From the NCBI GenBank assembly GCA_947568835.1, contig CANOQG010000003.1, positions 826,001 to 890,000 of the forward strand: a DNA stretch of 64,000 nucleotides, read 5' to 3'. Positions 9,503-21,779 of the stretch are shown here, piece by piece (position 1 is the stretch's first letter; each line of letters begins with the position of its first letter). The notes beneath the pieces were generated by a model. It had not been told where the DNA came from and did not search any database. It worked only from the letters and a program-made list of their open reading frames with translations. The position numbers and the translations under genes are program-made. Source of the stretch: Protonemura montana. Its lineage: Eukaryota; Arthropoda; Insecta; Plecoptera; Nemouridae.

Positions 9503-12500
9503 ATGCCACCTAAGAAGCGTGTAAATCTGACGTCTCGGAAAGGCGGGAAAGGTGCAGCGGCAAGAGCAGAGAGCGCGGCGAAGAAGAAAAGGGCTGCTGC
9601 TGACGAGAGGGCGAGGACGAGAGAGACGGCCGAGCACGCCGACCATCAGGCGACTGCTAGCCCGTCGTCGTCGACGCTCGACGAGCAGCGTCCTTTTCTT
9701 TCCGCTATTCTCGAAGAAGCCCCGGTGAGTGTCTTAAAGCATGATTTATTATTAGAACAGGCCGCCCCCGCTTCTCTTCCAGCTTTTTATGATCAACCGT
9801 CCACAAGCCGCTATATGCATTCCTTTTCCGACAATGTGCCATCTGTACTCCCATCCCTTGACCAGACCCAGATCCTGGAAAATTCAGTTGGCCAGCTCCA
9901 AGAGGACAAGAACGTGCAAGTAGCAGCAAACAAACGAAGTGACCGACTAGCGGAAAAAGCTAGAAATGCTCGCCAGCGCAGAAAGGCTGAGGATGAGGCC
10001 CAGCGTCTTCTGCGTCTGGCCCAGGTTGCCGAGTCGAAGCGTCGACGACTAGACGAAGCTTCTGAGGGACGACGCCTACAGCTTCTTGCAGAAAAGGCTG
10101 AGTCTGAGCGCCTCCGCTTGACAAAATGTACCGAAGAACAGCGCCTTCAGAGATTGGCCCTTAAGGCAGAGGCAGAGCGTCGCCGCTTGAGTGACGAAGC
10201 TGACCAACAGCGCCTTCAGCGACTGGCCCTTAAGGCAGAGTCAAAGCGTCGCCATTTGAGTGACGAAGCTGACGAACAGCGCCTTCAGCGATTAGCCCTT
10301 AAGGCAGAGGCAGAGCGTCATCGCTTGAGTGAAGAAGCTGACGAACAGCGCCTTCAGCGACTGGCCCTTAAGGCAGAGTCAAAGCGTCGCCACTTGAGTG
10401 ACGAAGCTGACGAACAGCGCCGTCAGCGATTGGCCCTTAAGGCAGAGACAGAGCGTCATCGCTTGAGTGAAGAAGCTGACGAACAGCGCCTTCAGCGACT
10501 AGCCCTTAAGTCAGAGTCAAAGCGTCGCCGCTTGAGTGACGAAGCTGACGAACAGCGCCTTCAGCGATTGGCCCTTAAGGCAGAGGCAGAGCGTCATCGC
10601 TTGAGTGACGAATCTGATGAACAGCGCCTTCAGCGATTAAGCCAGAAGGCAGTTCAAACGCAGTGTGAAAGGCAGCATGAGACTCCAGAGGCGCGCGAGA
10701 GCCGATTAGTCGCCGTGCGGGAGCGATCTCAGCAGCGTCGAAATGCCGAGACCAGGGATAAGCTCGCGGCGTTCGAAGTGGAAGTCTCTCAGCGCGCTGA
10801 GGAGGAGGCATCTCAACGCGCCCAAGAGGCTGAACTAGAGCAAAGCCAGCGAGTCGCGGTCGAGGCTATTGACGTGGCAGACGATCAGTTCGAACCTGAT
10901 CTTGCTCCAGTAAACCTTCATCCTTTCCACTTGGAGGCTGCACGGCAAGACGTCGCTGACGTCGCCCTCTTTCACTGCGGCAGCATGGACGAAGTATGCA
11001 GGGTGTGCGGCGCTCTGTACTTCGCAGGAGAGCGTCCTTCTGACAAAATTTATAAACTCTGTTGTCACTCGGGCAACGTAATCATTGAGCCTCTCCTCGC
11101 GTATCCCGATTTAATGCATGCGTTGCTGACCGGAGATCATTGCGAGTCTAAGAACTTCCGCAAAAACATCCGGTCATACAACAGTTCGCTCTCCTTCGCT
11201 TCAGTCGGAGTTAAGACGGACATCCCCCAGGGCCGAGGCACATACTGTTTTCGTGTCCATGGCAACATCCAGCATAGGATCGGCCATATGGGGCAGGCGG
11301 TGCAGAAGCCCCTTTTATTCGCACCTGTACTTTCTTGACGCGGAACAAGCGAAGACGCATCGAATGGACAGGCGCCAGAATGCTAATCTGCTACCCAACC
11401 TGCTTCATGAGCTGGACGCGCTGGTTCGCGAAATAAATCCTTTTGCCCAAGGGCTTAAAACGTTAGGTCAGGTGGAGGCCGACGACAGGATCCGTGCAGC
11501 TGCCGAGGGGCGACCCGAGGTCATGGCCGAACTGCGTTTCGTGGATGACCGACGGCGGCTGTACGAAAATCCTACGGCCCACGAGGTGGCCGTTGTCTAT
11601 CAGAGCGTTGACGGTGGCATGCCTCCTCTAGGACGTGATATTCGTATCCATACTCGTGGCGGATTTATTGAGCAGCTGTCTGTCCTGTCGCCCAACACGG
11701 ATCCGCTCAGCTACGTGCTGTTGTTCCCGCGTGGAGAACCCGGCTGGCAACGAGGTATGCCGCACACCAGGCAATCTAAGCACAGCGTCGTCACTCAAAT
11801 GGAGTTTTATAGCCATCGACTCCACGAGCGTGTCGGCGCCTTCCATCCAGTGCTGCACGCCGGCAAGCTGACGCAGCAGTTTATGGTAGACGCCTATATC
11901 AAGGTTGAGGGCAATCGCCTTGAGTTCGTCATCAGGAACCAGAAAACGCTGCGCGCCGAACTCTACAGTGGGCTCATGGACCACTTGGCGAACCGTGCTG
12001 AGCGGCAGGGCTGCAATGTCGGGAAGATGGTGATTCTGCCTTCCAGTTTCATCGGAAGCCCCAGGCATTGCCAGCAGCTATATCAAGACGCCATGAGTAT
12101 CGTCACCAAGTTTGGAAAACCCGATCTTTTCCTTACTATGACGTGTAATCCGAAGTGGCCTGAGATTCAGACGAGCCTAGCGGCGTACGAAAGGGCAGAA
12201 GACCGACCCGATCTCACCGCGCGAGTATTCCAACTTAAACTCAAGGAGCTCATGTCTGATCTCACCAAGAGGCACGTGCTGGGCGTTCCCATGGCTCACT
12301 TCCACGTGATCGAGTTCCAAAAACGTGGACTCCCTCACGCTCACATCCTGGTAATCCTTCGCGACGAGGACAAGATCCGCACTCCCGAGGAGGTAGACGC
12401 ACTTATCTGTGCCGAGTTGCCCGATCCGGTGACCGAGGAGAGACTGCACAAGGTCATCGTGTCGTCGATGATCCACGGCCCGTGCGGCGCTCGGAACATG

Positions 12501-15254
12501 TCCTCTGTGTGCATTGAGGACGGAAAGTGTAAGAAGAAGTTCCCCAAGTCGTTCACAGATGTGACTGTGGTCAACGAGGGGGGTTTCACCGTCTATCGCC
12601 GTCGAGAGAGCGGGCAGACGCATTCCATCTCAGGAAGAGTGGTCGACAACCGAGACGTAGTGCCTTACAACAAGTACTTAAGCTCCAAGTTTGACTGCCA
12701 CCTGAACATCGAGCACTGTGGATCCGCGAAGACGGTCAAGTACCTGTGCAAGTACGTGTACAAAGGTCACGACTGTGCCAGGGTCCAGCTCCGCGTCTCT
12801 GTCCCCGCGGAGGGCGATCATGAGCCACGTCCAGCGCACGGTGCCCAGCAAGAGTTGGTGTGGGACGAGGTCTCACAGTTCATCGACTCTCGCTACGTGA
12901 GTCCCCAAGAGGCTGCGTGGAGAATTTTCGGATTTGAAATGCACGAAAAGTCGCACACTATCATCCGTTTGGCGATCCACCTCGAGGGTGACCACATGGT
13001 CACGTTCCGTCCTGGAGACGAGGAAGCCGCAGCAGAACGCGGCAGGGCTGCGCTGACTACGCTGACGGCATGGTTTGCGCTGAATAGTAGCAACCCGGCG
13101 GCACGGCAGTACAAGTACATCGACATCCCGTACCACTTCCGTTTCGAGGGCAAAGCGTGGAAGCCACGAAAGCGAGGTGCCGGCTCCATCATCAGCCGAA
13201 TGTACTCCGTGACGCCCCGGCAGATCGAGCGATACCATCTTCGTCTCCTTTTGCTACACGTCGCCGGCGCCACCTCATTCGAGGAAGTGCGCACGTTCCA
13301 GGGTAGGGTTTACGCTACCTTCAAGGAAGCTGCCATCGCACGCAACCTGCTAATGGACGACGACGAGTGGCAGAAATGTCTGCAGGAGGCGGTTGCTATA
13401 AAGATGCCAAACGAACTTCGTCAGCTGTTTGCTATCATTTGCGCGTTCTGTCAGCCTCTTGACCCGCTGTCTCTATGGGAGCGTTTCAAAGGCGATTTCT
13501 GCGAAGATTTCGCCCGAGAACACGACCCCATCGAGGCAGAACAGTTGGCCCTGAATTCCATCCAGTCCGTCCTTGCCCTACACCGCCTGACCAACGCCGA
13601 AATCGGTTTGCCGGCGCCTCGAGTGCCAGTCATCGTTGCTGTCGACGAGCAGTTCGACCAGACCGCCGAAAGGGAAGAGGCCGAGGAGAACTTGGTGAAG
13701 CTCAACGGCAGGCAGCGCGTGGCATTCGACGCGGTGATGGCAGCAATCGACGACCCGAACGCCGAGCAGAGGTGCTTCTACCTGGACGGCCCGGGCGGCA
13801 GCGGGAAGACCTTCCTATACAACACCCTCATCAGCACGCTGCGAGCCCGAGGCGAGCGAGCCGTGGCCGTCGCGTGGACGGGCATTGCGGCGACGTTACT
13901 GAAGGGAGGGAGGACCTGCCACTCGCGATTTCGATTGCCTGTTCCGATTGTGGAAAACAGCACGTCTGGCGTGAAGCCCAACTCCGCCGAGGGCGCTTCG
14001 CTGAGGGCGGCCAAGGTCATCATCTTGGATGAAGGACCCATGGCGCCTCTGCTGGCCCTGAACGTGATCGAGCGGACGCTAAGAGACGTGACAAACGATG
14101 AGCGTCCGTTCGGCGGAAAGGTGATCGTTATCGGCGGGGATTTTAGGCAGTGCCTCCCAGTCGTTCGAAATGGCAACCGAACGACCATTGTCGAGCAATG
14201 CATTAAGCGTGGCGCGCTTTGGTCGTTGTTCCGCACCCTCGAGCTGCGCGCGAACATGCGCGCCAACCCAGGCGAAATAGAGTTCGTCGAGTGGCTCTTG
14301 CGTGTCGGAAACGGCGAGATTTTGAATGACTGCCACCTCCCGGATGACACCATCGCATTACCTGTCCAATGCGTCGTGGACTGCGTCATTGACGCCGTCT
14401 TCGGCACGAGCATTAGTGCTGCCGAGATGGCCGTGATGCAAGACCATGCCATCCTCTGCCCGAAGAACGTGGAGTCTTTGAACATCAATGACAACGTTCT
14501 TGAGCGCCTCGAAGGTGACGTGTTCGAATACTGCAGCGCCGACACTGTCGATGTCAGTGAAGGCGAAGATGGCGACGTTTTGGCTACCGATTATCCCGTA
14601 GAATATCTAAATTCATTAACGCCATCCGGGATGCCACCGCACAAGCTTCGTCTGAAAGTTCATGCAATCGTGATGCTCATGAGGAACGTCGACGTGAGAG
14701 CCGGCCTATGCAATGGGACTCGACTCAGCGTTGTTGCACTCCACGAGCACGTGATCGACTGCAGGATCATCGGAGGGCGCTGTGCGGGACGACGCACTTT
14801 CCTATGTAGAGTCAACCTAACTCCCTCGGACATTGGCATGCCCTTTACGATGACAAGGCGCCAGTTTCCGATCCGTCTGGCATTCGCCATGACCATCAAT
14901 AAAGCCCAGGGTCAATCTTTAAAGAGGGTGGGAATTCATTTAGAAAAACCAGTATTCGGACACGGTCAGCTATACGTGGCGCTTTCTCGGGCTCGCTCTT
15001 TGGACTCAATCTTCGTGGCAGTCACCGGTAACGAGGCGCAGGGCAAGTTGATCGTCTCGAGCAACACCACCTTCACCAAGAACATCGTGTACCAGGAGGT
15101 GCTCGAGATTCATGCGCCGGACCACCAGGCAGCGGATCCTTCCTCGCGTAGTGGCTATCAAGAGGCTGACCAGCAGGCCCTTGAGCAGTCGCTTAGTCAA
15201 CTCGCTGTATCGGATGCGGATGAAGAAGTTCCAATGGACGCCTCCTCCTCCTAA
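9503..15254 (+). pseudogene. Helitron Rep-helicase with one-base frameshift
   Basis: This is the full-length homologue of the intact G2 and G3 genes. The ATG at 9503 opens a frame that stops at 11338. The remaining protein continues in another frame to 15254. By comparison, CCCCTCTATTCG in G2 and G3 reads CCCCTTTTATTCG here, a net +1 change at about 11313-11316, just after the Cys-rich motif and before the Rep nuclease. As written, the upstream frame makes 611 residues: basic N-terminus, twelve 23-residue repeats and the Cys-rich segment. The downstream frame holds intact Rep (TCNPKWPEI, GLPHAHILVIL, YLCKYVYKG) and helicase motifs (GPGGSGKT, GGDFRQCLPVV, YVALSRA). It should not yield the nuclease-helicase fusion unless frameshifting occurs. 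A sequencing error in the T run is an alternative. Confidence 0.9.
9920..10747 (+). repeat. 69-bp coding repeats (twelve 23-residue STPR-like units) in G1
   Basis: The anchor GCGCCTTCAG recurs every 69 bp from 10141. Of twelve in-register units, the central seven carry the LALKA-type core. In this copy the core units largely alternate between types EAERHRLS and ESKRRHLS. Confidence 0.85.
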
Positions 15255-15611
15255 ATCCTATCATTGTTCTATCACTTACATTTGCAATAGCGGTAACATT
15301 TCCTAGATAAATTTAAATTCAGTAAGGCTAGGTAGGGCAGACCAGGAACCGTGACTAGCACGGCAGGTAGCAACCCAATTCCCATATATTTCACCATGCT
15401 GACACGCTTTTCTGCTGCAGGTATAAAGCACCGGACGCCGTATAGCCCTTTAACTTCACGACCATTGCGCTCGCATGTGGACACTCTAACGGAACTGCTC
15501 CTCCCAGAGCTAGACAATTATGCATGTAAATTAATTGATAGCCCTATCGTAGATTTGGTAAAGGTACTTCAAATTTGAATGCTGTTTAAAAAAAAAAAAA
15601 AAAAAAAAAGT

Positions 15612-16231
15612 ATATTGTACATACATTTAGTAAAGTAGTTACTTCTAACTAATAGTATTAGAAATACAGCCTGCTGTTTTCCATCTGCATGTCATGCATG
15701 TTCCAAAAAAAGAAAAAAAAGAAAAAAACATATCGTAGATTTAGTAAAGTAGTTACTAAGTAGTAAGTAGTAGTAGTTGGTAAGTAAGTAGTTAATAGTT
15801 ATGCAACCTACTGTTTTCCATCTGCATGTCATGCATGTTCAAAAAAACAAAAAAACAAAAAAACATATCGTAGATTTAGTAAAGTAGTTACTAAGTAGTA
15901 AGTAGTAGTAGTTGGTAAGTAAGTAGTTAATAGTTATGCAACCTGCTGTTTTCCATCTGCATGTCATGCATGTTCAAAAAAACAAAAAAACAAAAAAACA
16001 TATCGTAGATTTAGTAAAGTAGTTACTAAGTAGTAAGTAGTAGTAGTTGGTAAGTAAGTAGTTAATAGTTATGCAACCTGCTGTTTTCCATCTGCATGTC
16101 ATGCATGTTCAAAAAAACAAAAAAACAAAAAAAAATATCATAGATTTAGTAAAGTAGTTACTAAGTAGTAAGTAGTAGTAGTAGTTGGTAAGTAAGTAGT
16201 TAATAGTTATGCAACCTGCTGTTTTCTATCT
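15612..16231 (+). repeat. 3' tandem repeat family A in G1, five units
   Basis: Units start near 15625, 15739, 15873, 16009 and 16143, one fewer than in G0. An A run of about 22 bases precedes the array at 15588-15609. Confidence 0.88.
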
Positions 16232-16232
16232 G

Positions 16233-16368
16233 CATGTTTCTCTTTTCTTGATTCTATCTTGGAATGTCAAACCAACTAACCACCAAGCATGATAGCATTG
16301 CATCGGTCTAAAAGCTGAACAATGCATCTCACCTATCCGACACAGTTGATCCTTGCATGAATCCTTGC
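16233..16368 (+). repeat. 3' repeat family B in G1, single copy
   Basis: One copy of the 131-bp unit is present, starting with TGATTCTATCTTGGAATG near 16247. Other G units have three, two and one copies. Confidence 0.8.
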
Positions 16369-16464
16369 ATGTCCGCACATCAGAGATTCCTGTTGCTTGC
16401 AACGGGCTGCACAATCTTTGATAGTGTAAGGCAGAGGCGATGTAGTGTGCGACGATCGCCATGC

Positions 16465-16491
16465 TGCCGGGGCGGGATGGGGGCCCCGGCA
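16465..16491 (+). other. GC-rich hairpin of G1
   Basis: The 9-bp stem and 9-base loop are identical to those in G0. Confidence 0.75.
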
Positions 16492-17323
16492 TATCAACAA
16501 TTTTTTAAAATTTTCTCACCTAACAGCTTGAATACATTTAGAAACTTTTTATTTCTCCAAGAATGGTGCCTCTCTCTTGCCGTCTTTTTTATTTTGTTTT
16601 AGACCCCCTCCCCCTGCCAATCGTAGAGAAGGAACTTCTTCATGGCACCATTGCGGAGATTACTTTCAATTACGGATGAACAGTGGCGCTACTGCGACAT
16701 GGCTGGTCTGCATTGACTGTTGCTTTCAAATGGTCAAAGTTTTCAACGCAAATCGTCGTAAACATGTGAATATTTCTTATATTTGTAAGAATGATAATAA
16801 TATTGGCAAATAAAAATTACAATAATTTATAGGTACATTTTTTTTTTGTTTAATCTTCAAAAAAAAACCTTCGTCACTGAAACCAAACCAAAAATATTTG
16901 TAATGATTCCTTTCTGTCCAAAAAGCACACCAAATGGTTGTGTCCTTATAAGCAATGCTGCTGGTTAGCCAGCATCGTTGAAGGTACTGGCGGAAATCAG
17001 GTATAGTATGGTATATCAAGTCGTAAGGGCACAATACTTTGTTTTCTTGCCATTTTTTCAGTACTTTATTTTGTTGTCCCATAAAAGTTTTTTAAATGTA
17101 TACGTAGAGGCTACATTAAGTGTAAAGTCTCAGTTCGGTCCCAGGGCTTAGGGACTAGATTTTGGCCTAGGCCCATATATTTTTGTCATGATCTATCCTA
17201 TCGGCATATGCCCTATGGGCATAGGGTACTAGAAAAACAGTAGTGAGCTATTTGTAATTGTTAATCCAAGTTCAAAGACAATGCTAATATACTAAAATAA
17301 AACCACTAGGGATAAGAACAACA
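16492..17323 (+). other. Non-coding 3' region of G1
   Basis: AT-rich, without genes. AATAAA at 16809-16814 is the candidate poly(A) signal. The proximal terminus-like hairpin (17207-17223) with CTAG at 17229-17232 lies in it. Confidence 0.6.
17207..17232 (+). other. Proximal 3'-end-like hairpin of G1
   Basis: TATGCCC-TAT-GGGCATA, then GGGTA and CTAG, 119 bp upstream of the terminal CTAG. Confidence 0.65.
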
Positions 17324-17368
17324 GGTGCCGTTAGGCATCGGGTACTGCTAGTTAACCTTATATAAAAG
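17324..17368 (+). other. Unit junction 3 (G1/N2)
   Basis: The GGCATC form of the hairpin. CTAG at 17348-17351, TATA-like box at 17359-17368. Confidence 0.8.
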
Positions 17369-18090
17369 CTTTAAAATTGTGATGTTCAACTTTTTAGTTT
17401 GTGGGTAGGTAGGTGGCTGGGATGTGACCGGCCGCTCTACTGTTTATAGAAATTGCGAAATTCGACTCAAAACGTACGAAAATGGGCTAGAATTTTTCAG
17501 AATTAACTTTTACATTGGCGTGCGACATTTTCACAGCGATTAAAAATCGTTTTCATGGTGAAAAGTTGCTAAATATGACGGCAAGATATCTCAGAGCCAG
17601 GCGATGCAGCTCGATTTTATAACTTTTTTAATACTCAAGTTTTTCTAGCCTTGAGCTCCACGGTTATTTTTCATGCATTTGTAATAAAGTTGTTGATGTA
17701 ATTGAGCAAAAACACATTCAATTGCGATCGTTTAACGTGAAAAAAGAATTTATTTTGCTAATAAACTGACAGCTTTGATCAATTGTTTGCTTTTTTGACA
17801 CCACGGCAAGGTGTACGAAATCGTGAATGTATCTTTTCGGCAGTGCATTCAGGAAATTCAAACGTCAAATTTAAACGTCAAAGTCAACGTCAATGTCAAA
17901 TTCAATTTCAAAATCTCCAAAACTGAACGGAAAACGTGCGAAATTGGCTTCTATTGTTCAAATACAGTTTTACATGCCGCTACGTCTTTTTCACGATGAT
18001 TTAAAAGTGTTTAAGTATAGTAAAGTATCAAAAATATTGTTGGTTTTCGGCTAGCAAGATACAAAAGAGTCACTTGATTGATCTCGACAT

Positions 18091-20501
18091 TGTATCTAAT
18101 TGTATATGATTGTATTATACTGCATGGTATTGTATGGTATTTTATTGTTATGTATGGTATTCTTTGGTATTGGATGTTTTTGGATGGTATTTAATATTAT
18201 TGTTTGATATTGTATGGTATTGAATGAAAATGTATGGTATTCTTTAGTATTCGACAGTATTCTATGGTATTCTTTGGTTTTCTATGGTATTCTATTGTGT
18301 TCTATGGTGTTCTATGGTGTTCTATGGTGTTCTATGGTATTCTATGGTATTCTATGGTATTCTATGGTATTCTATAATATTCTATGAATTTCTATGGTAT
18401 TGTATGGTTTTGTATGGTATTGTATGGTATTCTAATGTATTCTTTGGTATTCTATGGGTTTCTATGGTGTTCTAGTGTGTTCTATGGTGTTCTATGGTGT
18501 TCTATGGTAATCTATGGTATTCTTTGGTATTCTATGGTATTCTATGGTATTCTATGGTATTTAAAGGTATTCAATGGAGTTTTATGGTAATCTATGATAT
18601 TGTATGGAATTATATGGTCTTCTACGGTATTCTATGGTATTCTATGGTATTCTTTTGTATTATATAATATAATATGGTCTTCTATGGTATTCTATTGTAT
18701 TCAATGGTATTCTATGGTATTTTATAATATTCTACGGAGTTCTATGGTATAATATGGAGTTAATGGTATTCTTTGGTGTTCTATGGTGTTCTATGGTGTT
18801 TTATGGTATTCTATTGTGTTCGATGGTGTTTTTATGATATACTATGGTATTCTATGGTGTTCCATGGTGTTCTTCGGTATTCTATGGTATTCTATGGTAT
18901 GCTATAGTATTCTATGGTTTTTCCATGGTATTCAATGGTATTCTATGGTGTTCCATGGTGTTCTATGGTATTCTATGGTGTTCTATGGTATTCTATGGTA
19001 TTCTATGGTATTCTATGGTATTCTTTGGTATTCTTTGGTATTCTTTGGTATTCCATGGTATTTTATAGAGTTATATGGTATTCTATGATATTGTTTGGTA
19101 TTCTATAGTCTTCTACGGTATTCTATGGTTTTCTATTGTATTCTATAGTATTCTATGGTATTCTATGGTATCCTATGGAGTTCTATGCTATTCTATAATA
19201 TACTATGGAAGTCTATGGCATTCTCTGGTATTCTATGGTATTCTATGAAGTTGTATTGTATTCTTTGGTATTCTATGATATTCTATAGTATTCTATGATA
19301 TTCTATGGTATTCTATGGCATTTTATGGTATTCTATGGTATTCTATGGTATTCTATGGGGTTCTATGGTATTCTATGATATTATATTGTATTCTAAGGTG
19401 TTCTATGGTATACTATGGTATTCTATGGTATGCTTTGGAGTTCTATGGTATTGTATGATATAATATGGGGTTCTTTGGTATTCTATGATATTGTATTCTA
19501 TTCTATGGTATTCTATGGTATTCTATGGTATTCTATAGTATTGTATGGTATTGTTTGGTATTCTATGGAATTCTATCGTATTGAATGGTACTGTATGGTA
19601 TTCTATGGTGTTCTATGGTATACTATAGTATACTATGTAATTCTATGGAGTTCTTATGTATTCAATGGTATTCTATGGTATTGTTTGGTATTCTATGGTG
19701 TTCTTTGGTATTCTATGGTATTGTATGGTATTGTATGGTATTGTATGGTATTCTATGGTATTGTATGGTATTTTTGGTATTCTATGGTATTCTATGGTAT
19801 TGTATGGTATTGTATTTTATTCAATGGTATTCTATGGTATACTATGGTATTTTATGGTATTATATGGTATTCTATGGTATTGTATGGTTTTGTATGGTAT
19901 TCTATGGTATTCTATGGTATTGATTGGTATTGTTTGGTATTATATGGTATTGTATGGTATTGTATGGTATTGTATTTTATTCTTTGGTATTCTTTGGCAT
20001 TCTATGGTATCCTATGGTATTCTATGGTATTCTATGGTTTTCTATGGTATTCTATGATATTGTATGGTATTCTATGGTATTTTATGGTATTGTATGGTAT
20101 TGTTTGGTATTCTATGGTGTTCTATGGTACACTATGTTATACTATGTTATTCTCTGGAGTTATATTGTATTCTTTGGTATTCTTTGGTATTGTTTGGTAT
20201 TCTATGGTATTTTTTGGTATTCAATGGTACTGTATGGTATTGTATTTTATTGTATGGTATTCTATGGTATTGTTTGGTATTCTATGGTATTATATGGTAT
20301 TGTATGGTATTGTTTGGTAGTCTTTGGTATTCTATGGTATTGTATGGTATTGTATGGTATTGTTTGGTATTATATGGTATTCTATGGAATTCTATGGTAT
20401 ACTTTGGTATTCTATGGAGTTTTATGATATTGTATGGTATTGTATGGTATTCTTTGGTATTCTATGTTATTGTTTGGTTTTCTATGGTGTTCTTTAGTAT
20501 T
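18091..20501 (+). repeat. Decamer satellite array of N2, main part
   Basis: TATGGTATTC-type repeats. The first half is rich in the TATGGTGTTC variant and the second half (from ~19430) in TATGGTATTG. This gives the longest open stretch in the window (302 codons, 19415-20320), which is only satellite. Confidence 0.95.
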
Positions 20502-20792
20502 GAATGAATGAATGAATGAAAACTTTATTTATGCTTAGAATAATTAGTACATATTCGGTGGCACATTGACTTATATTAACACATTTACTTAATAATAACC
20601 TAAATTCTAACTTAATTCTAACACTCTCTTCCTAAATAATTTAACTGGTGGCCTGTTTTCAAAAACTTTCTCAGGCAACCCGTTCCACTCAGCAATGCCT
20701 TTATCCACCAATGAATTTCTGTTCTTTAACCTCCTTCTAAATGCTTTCACCATAATCTTATAGTAGTGATCATTTCTACCCTTAAAATGAGG
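20502..20792 (-). mobile_element. 5'-truncated CR1/L2-like non-LTR retrotransposon fragment
   Basis: This ~290-bp insertion breaks the decamer array. Read on the minus strand, a frame from about 20792 to the stop at 20607-20609 encodes HFKGRNDHYYK, then IAEWNGLPEKVFENRP, then KLFRKRVLEL. The WN-LP spacing followed by FK-R-L is the usual C-terminal tail of CR1/L2/Jockey-type reverse transcriptase ORFs. After the stop come ~100 bp of 3'UTR, AATAAA and an (ATTC)n tail, a typical 3' end of such elements. Only the extreme C-terminus survives. I saw no clear target-site duplication. Confidence 0.75.
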
Positions 20793-20896
20793 TGTTTGGT
20801 TTTCTATGTTATTCTATGGTATTCTTTGGTATTCTATGGTATTCTATAGTATTCAATGGTGTTCAATGGTATTCTATGGTATTGTATGATATTGCA
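20793..20896 (+). repeat. Decamer satellite of N2, distal part
   Basis: About ten decamers resume after the retrotransposon fragment and end at ATTGCATGGCTGTGG. Confidence 0.85.
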
Positions 20897-20988
20897 TGGC
20901 TGTGGTCCTTTTAGGAGGCTTTGGATAGGGCATCAAAGAAAACTCGAGACACGTTTAAACCAAAATGCCCACTCCCTCAAAATCGTTA

Positions 20989-21033
20989 GGTGCCGTTAGG
21001 CAGCGGGTACTGCTAGTTAACCTTATATAAAAG
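20989..21033 (+). other. Unit junction 4 (N2/G2)
   Basis: The GGCAGC hairpin form. CTAG at 21013-21016, TATA-like box at 21024-21033. Confidence 0.8.
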
Positions 21034-21779
21034 CTTTAAATTGTGATGTTCAACTTTTTAGTTTGTGGGTATAAGGCTGGCTGGCTGGCTGGGTGGCTGG
21101 GATGTAACCGGCCGCTCTACTGTTTATGGAAATTGCGAAATGCGACTGAAAACGTACGGAAATGGGCTAGAATTTTTCAGAATTACCTTTTCCATTGGCA
21201 GGCGACATTTTCACAGCGATTTGAAATCGTTTTCATGGTGAAAAGTTGCTAAATATGACGGCAAGATATCTCAGAGCCAGGCGATGCAGCTCGATTTTTA
21301 TAACTCTTTTAACACTCAAGTTTTTCTAGCCTCGAGCTTCTCGGTGATTTTTCATGCATTCGAATTAAAGTTGTTGATGTAATTGAGCGAAAACACATTC
21401 AATTACGATCGTTTTTCGTGAAAAAGAATTAATTTTGCTAATAAACTGACAGCTTTGATCAATTATTGTTTGCTTTTTTGTCACCACAGCAAGGTGTACG
21501 AAATCGTGAATGTATCTTCTCAGCAGTGGATTATCAGGCCAAATTAAACGTCAAAATGGGTTGAAATGTCAAACTATCTACTAAAACCCCTTTGTTTCTG
21601 GCAAAAATCGGTAAAAAACGACAGTAAATGGTTATAATTTGGACATGATTTCAAAGCACTATATGAAACGCGACATTTTTAAGGTGAGTTGATGGGACAC
21701 GGCGATTTAAACAGGATTTTAAATGAAACTTCATATGAAACAGGTAGGTAAGGAAAAAGTTTAACTCTTTACAGGCGTA

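Larger units (their letters stand above)
7099..17351 (+). mobile_element. G1: gene-bearing Helitron unit, frameshifted gene
   Basis: The 10,253-bp unit runs from TTAACC to CTAG. The leader 7099-8326 shares its first ~510 bp with N units, then carries sequence typical of G units (AACGTCAAAATGGGTTG, near 7625). A short decamer array, a promoter-like region with CRE sites, a probable 5'UTR intron, the frameshifted Rep-helicase and the standard 3' region follow. In its leader G1 matches G4 (decamer array), not G2 and G3 (pentamer array). Confidence 0.8.
17352..21016 (+). mobile_element. N2: non-autonomous unit with retrotransposon insertion
   Basis: The leader 17352-18090 has a distal part (GTATAGTAAAGTATCAAAAA and TTCGGCTAGCAAGATAC) shared with N3-N6 and different from N1 and N7. 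The decamer array runs to 20501 and is interrupted by a 3' fragment of a non-LTR retrotransposon. It resumes for ~100 bp, then CTGTGGTCCTTTTAGGAGGC and the 84-bp terminal block (20933-21016) close the unit. Confidence 0.75.

Noticed and set aside
19415-20320. Long + strand ORFs (up to 301 residues) of the type MVFYGILWYS repeated, in all decamer arrays
   Set aside because: The decamer has no stop codon in any + frame, and because 10 is not a multiple of 3 all frames read the same ten-residue cycle. The resulting membrane-protein-like look is an artefact.
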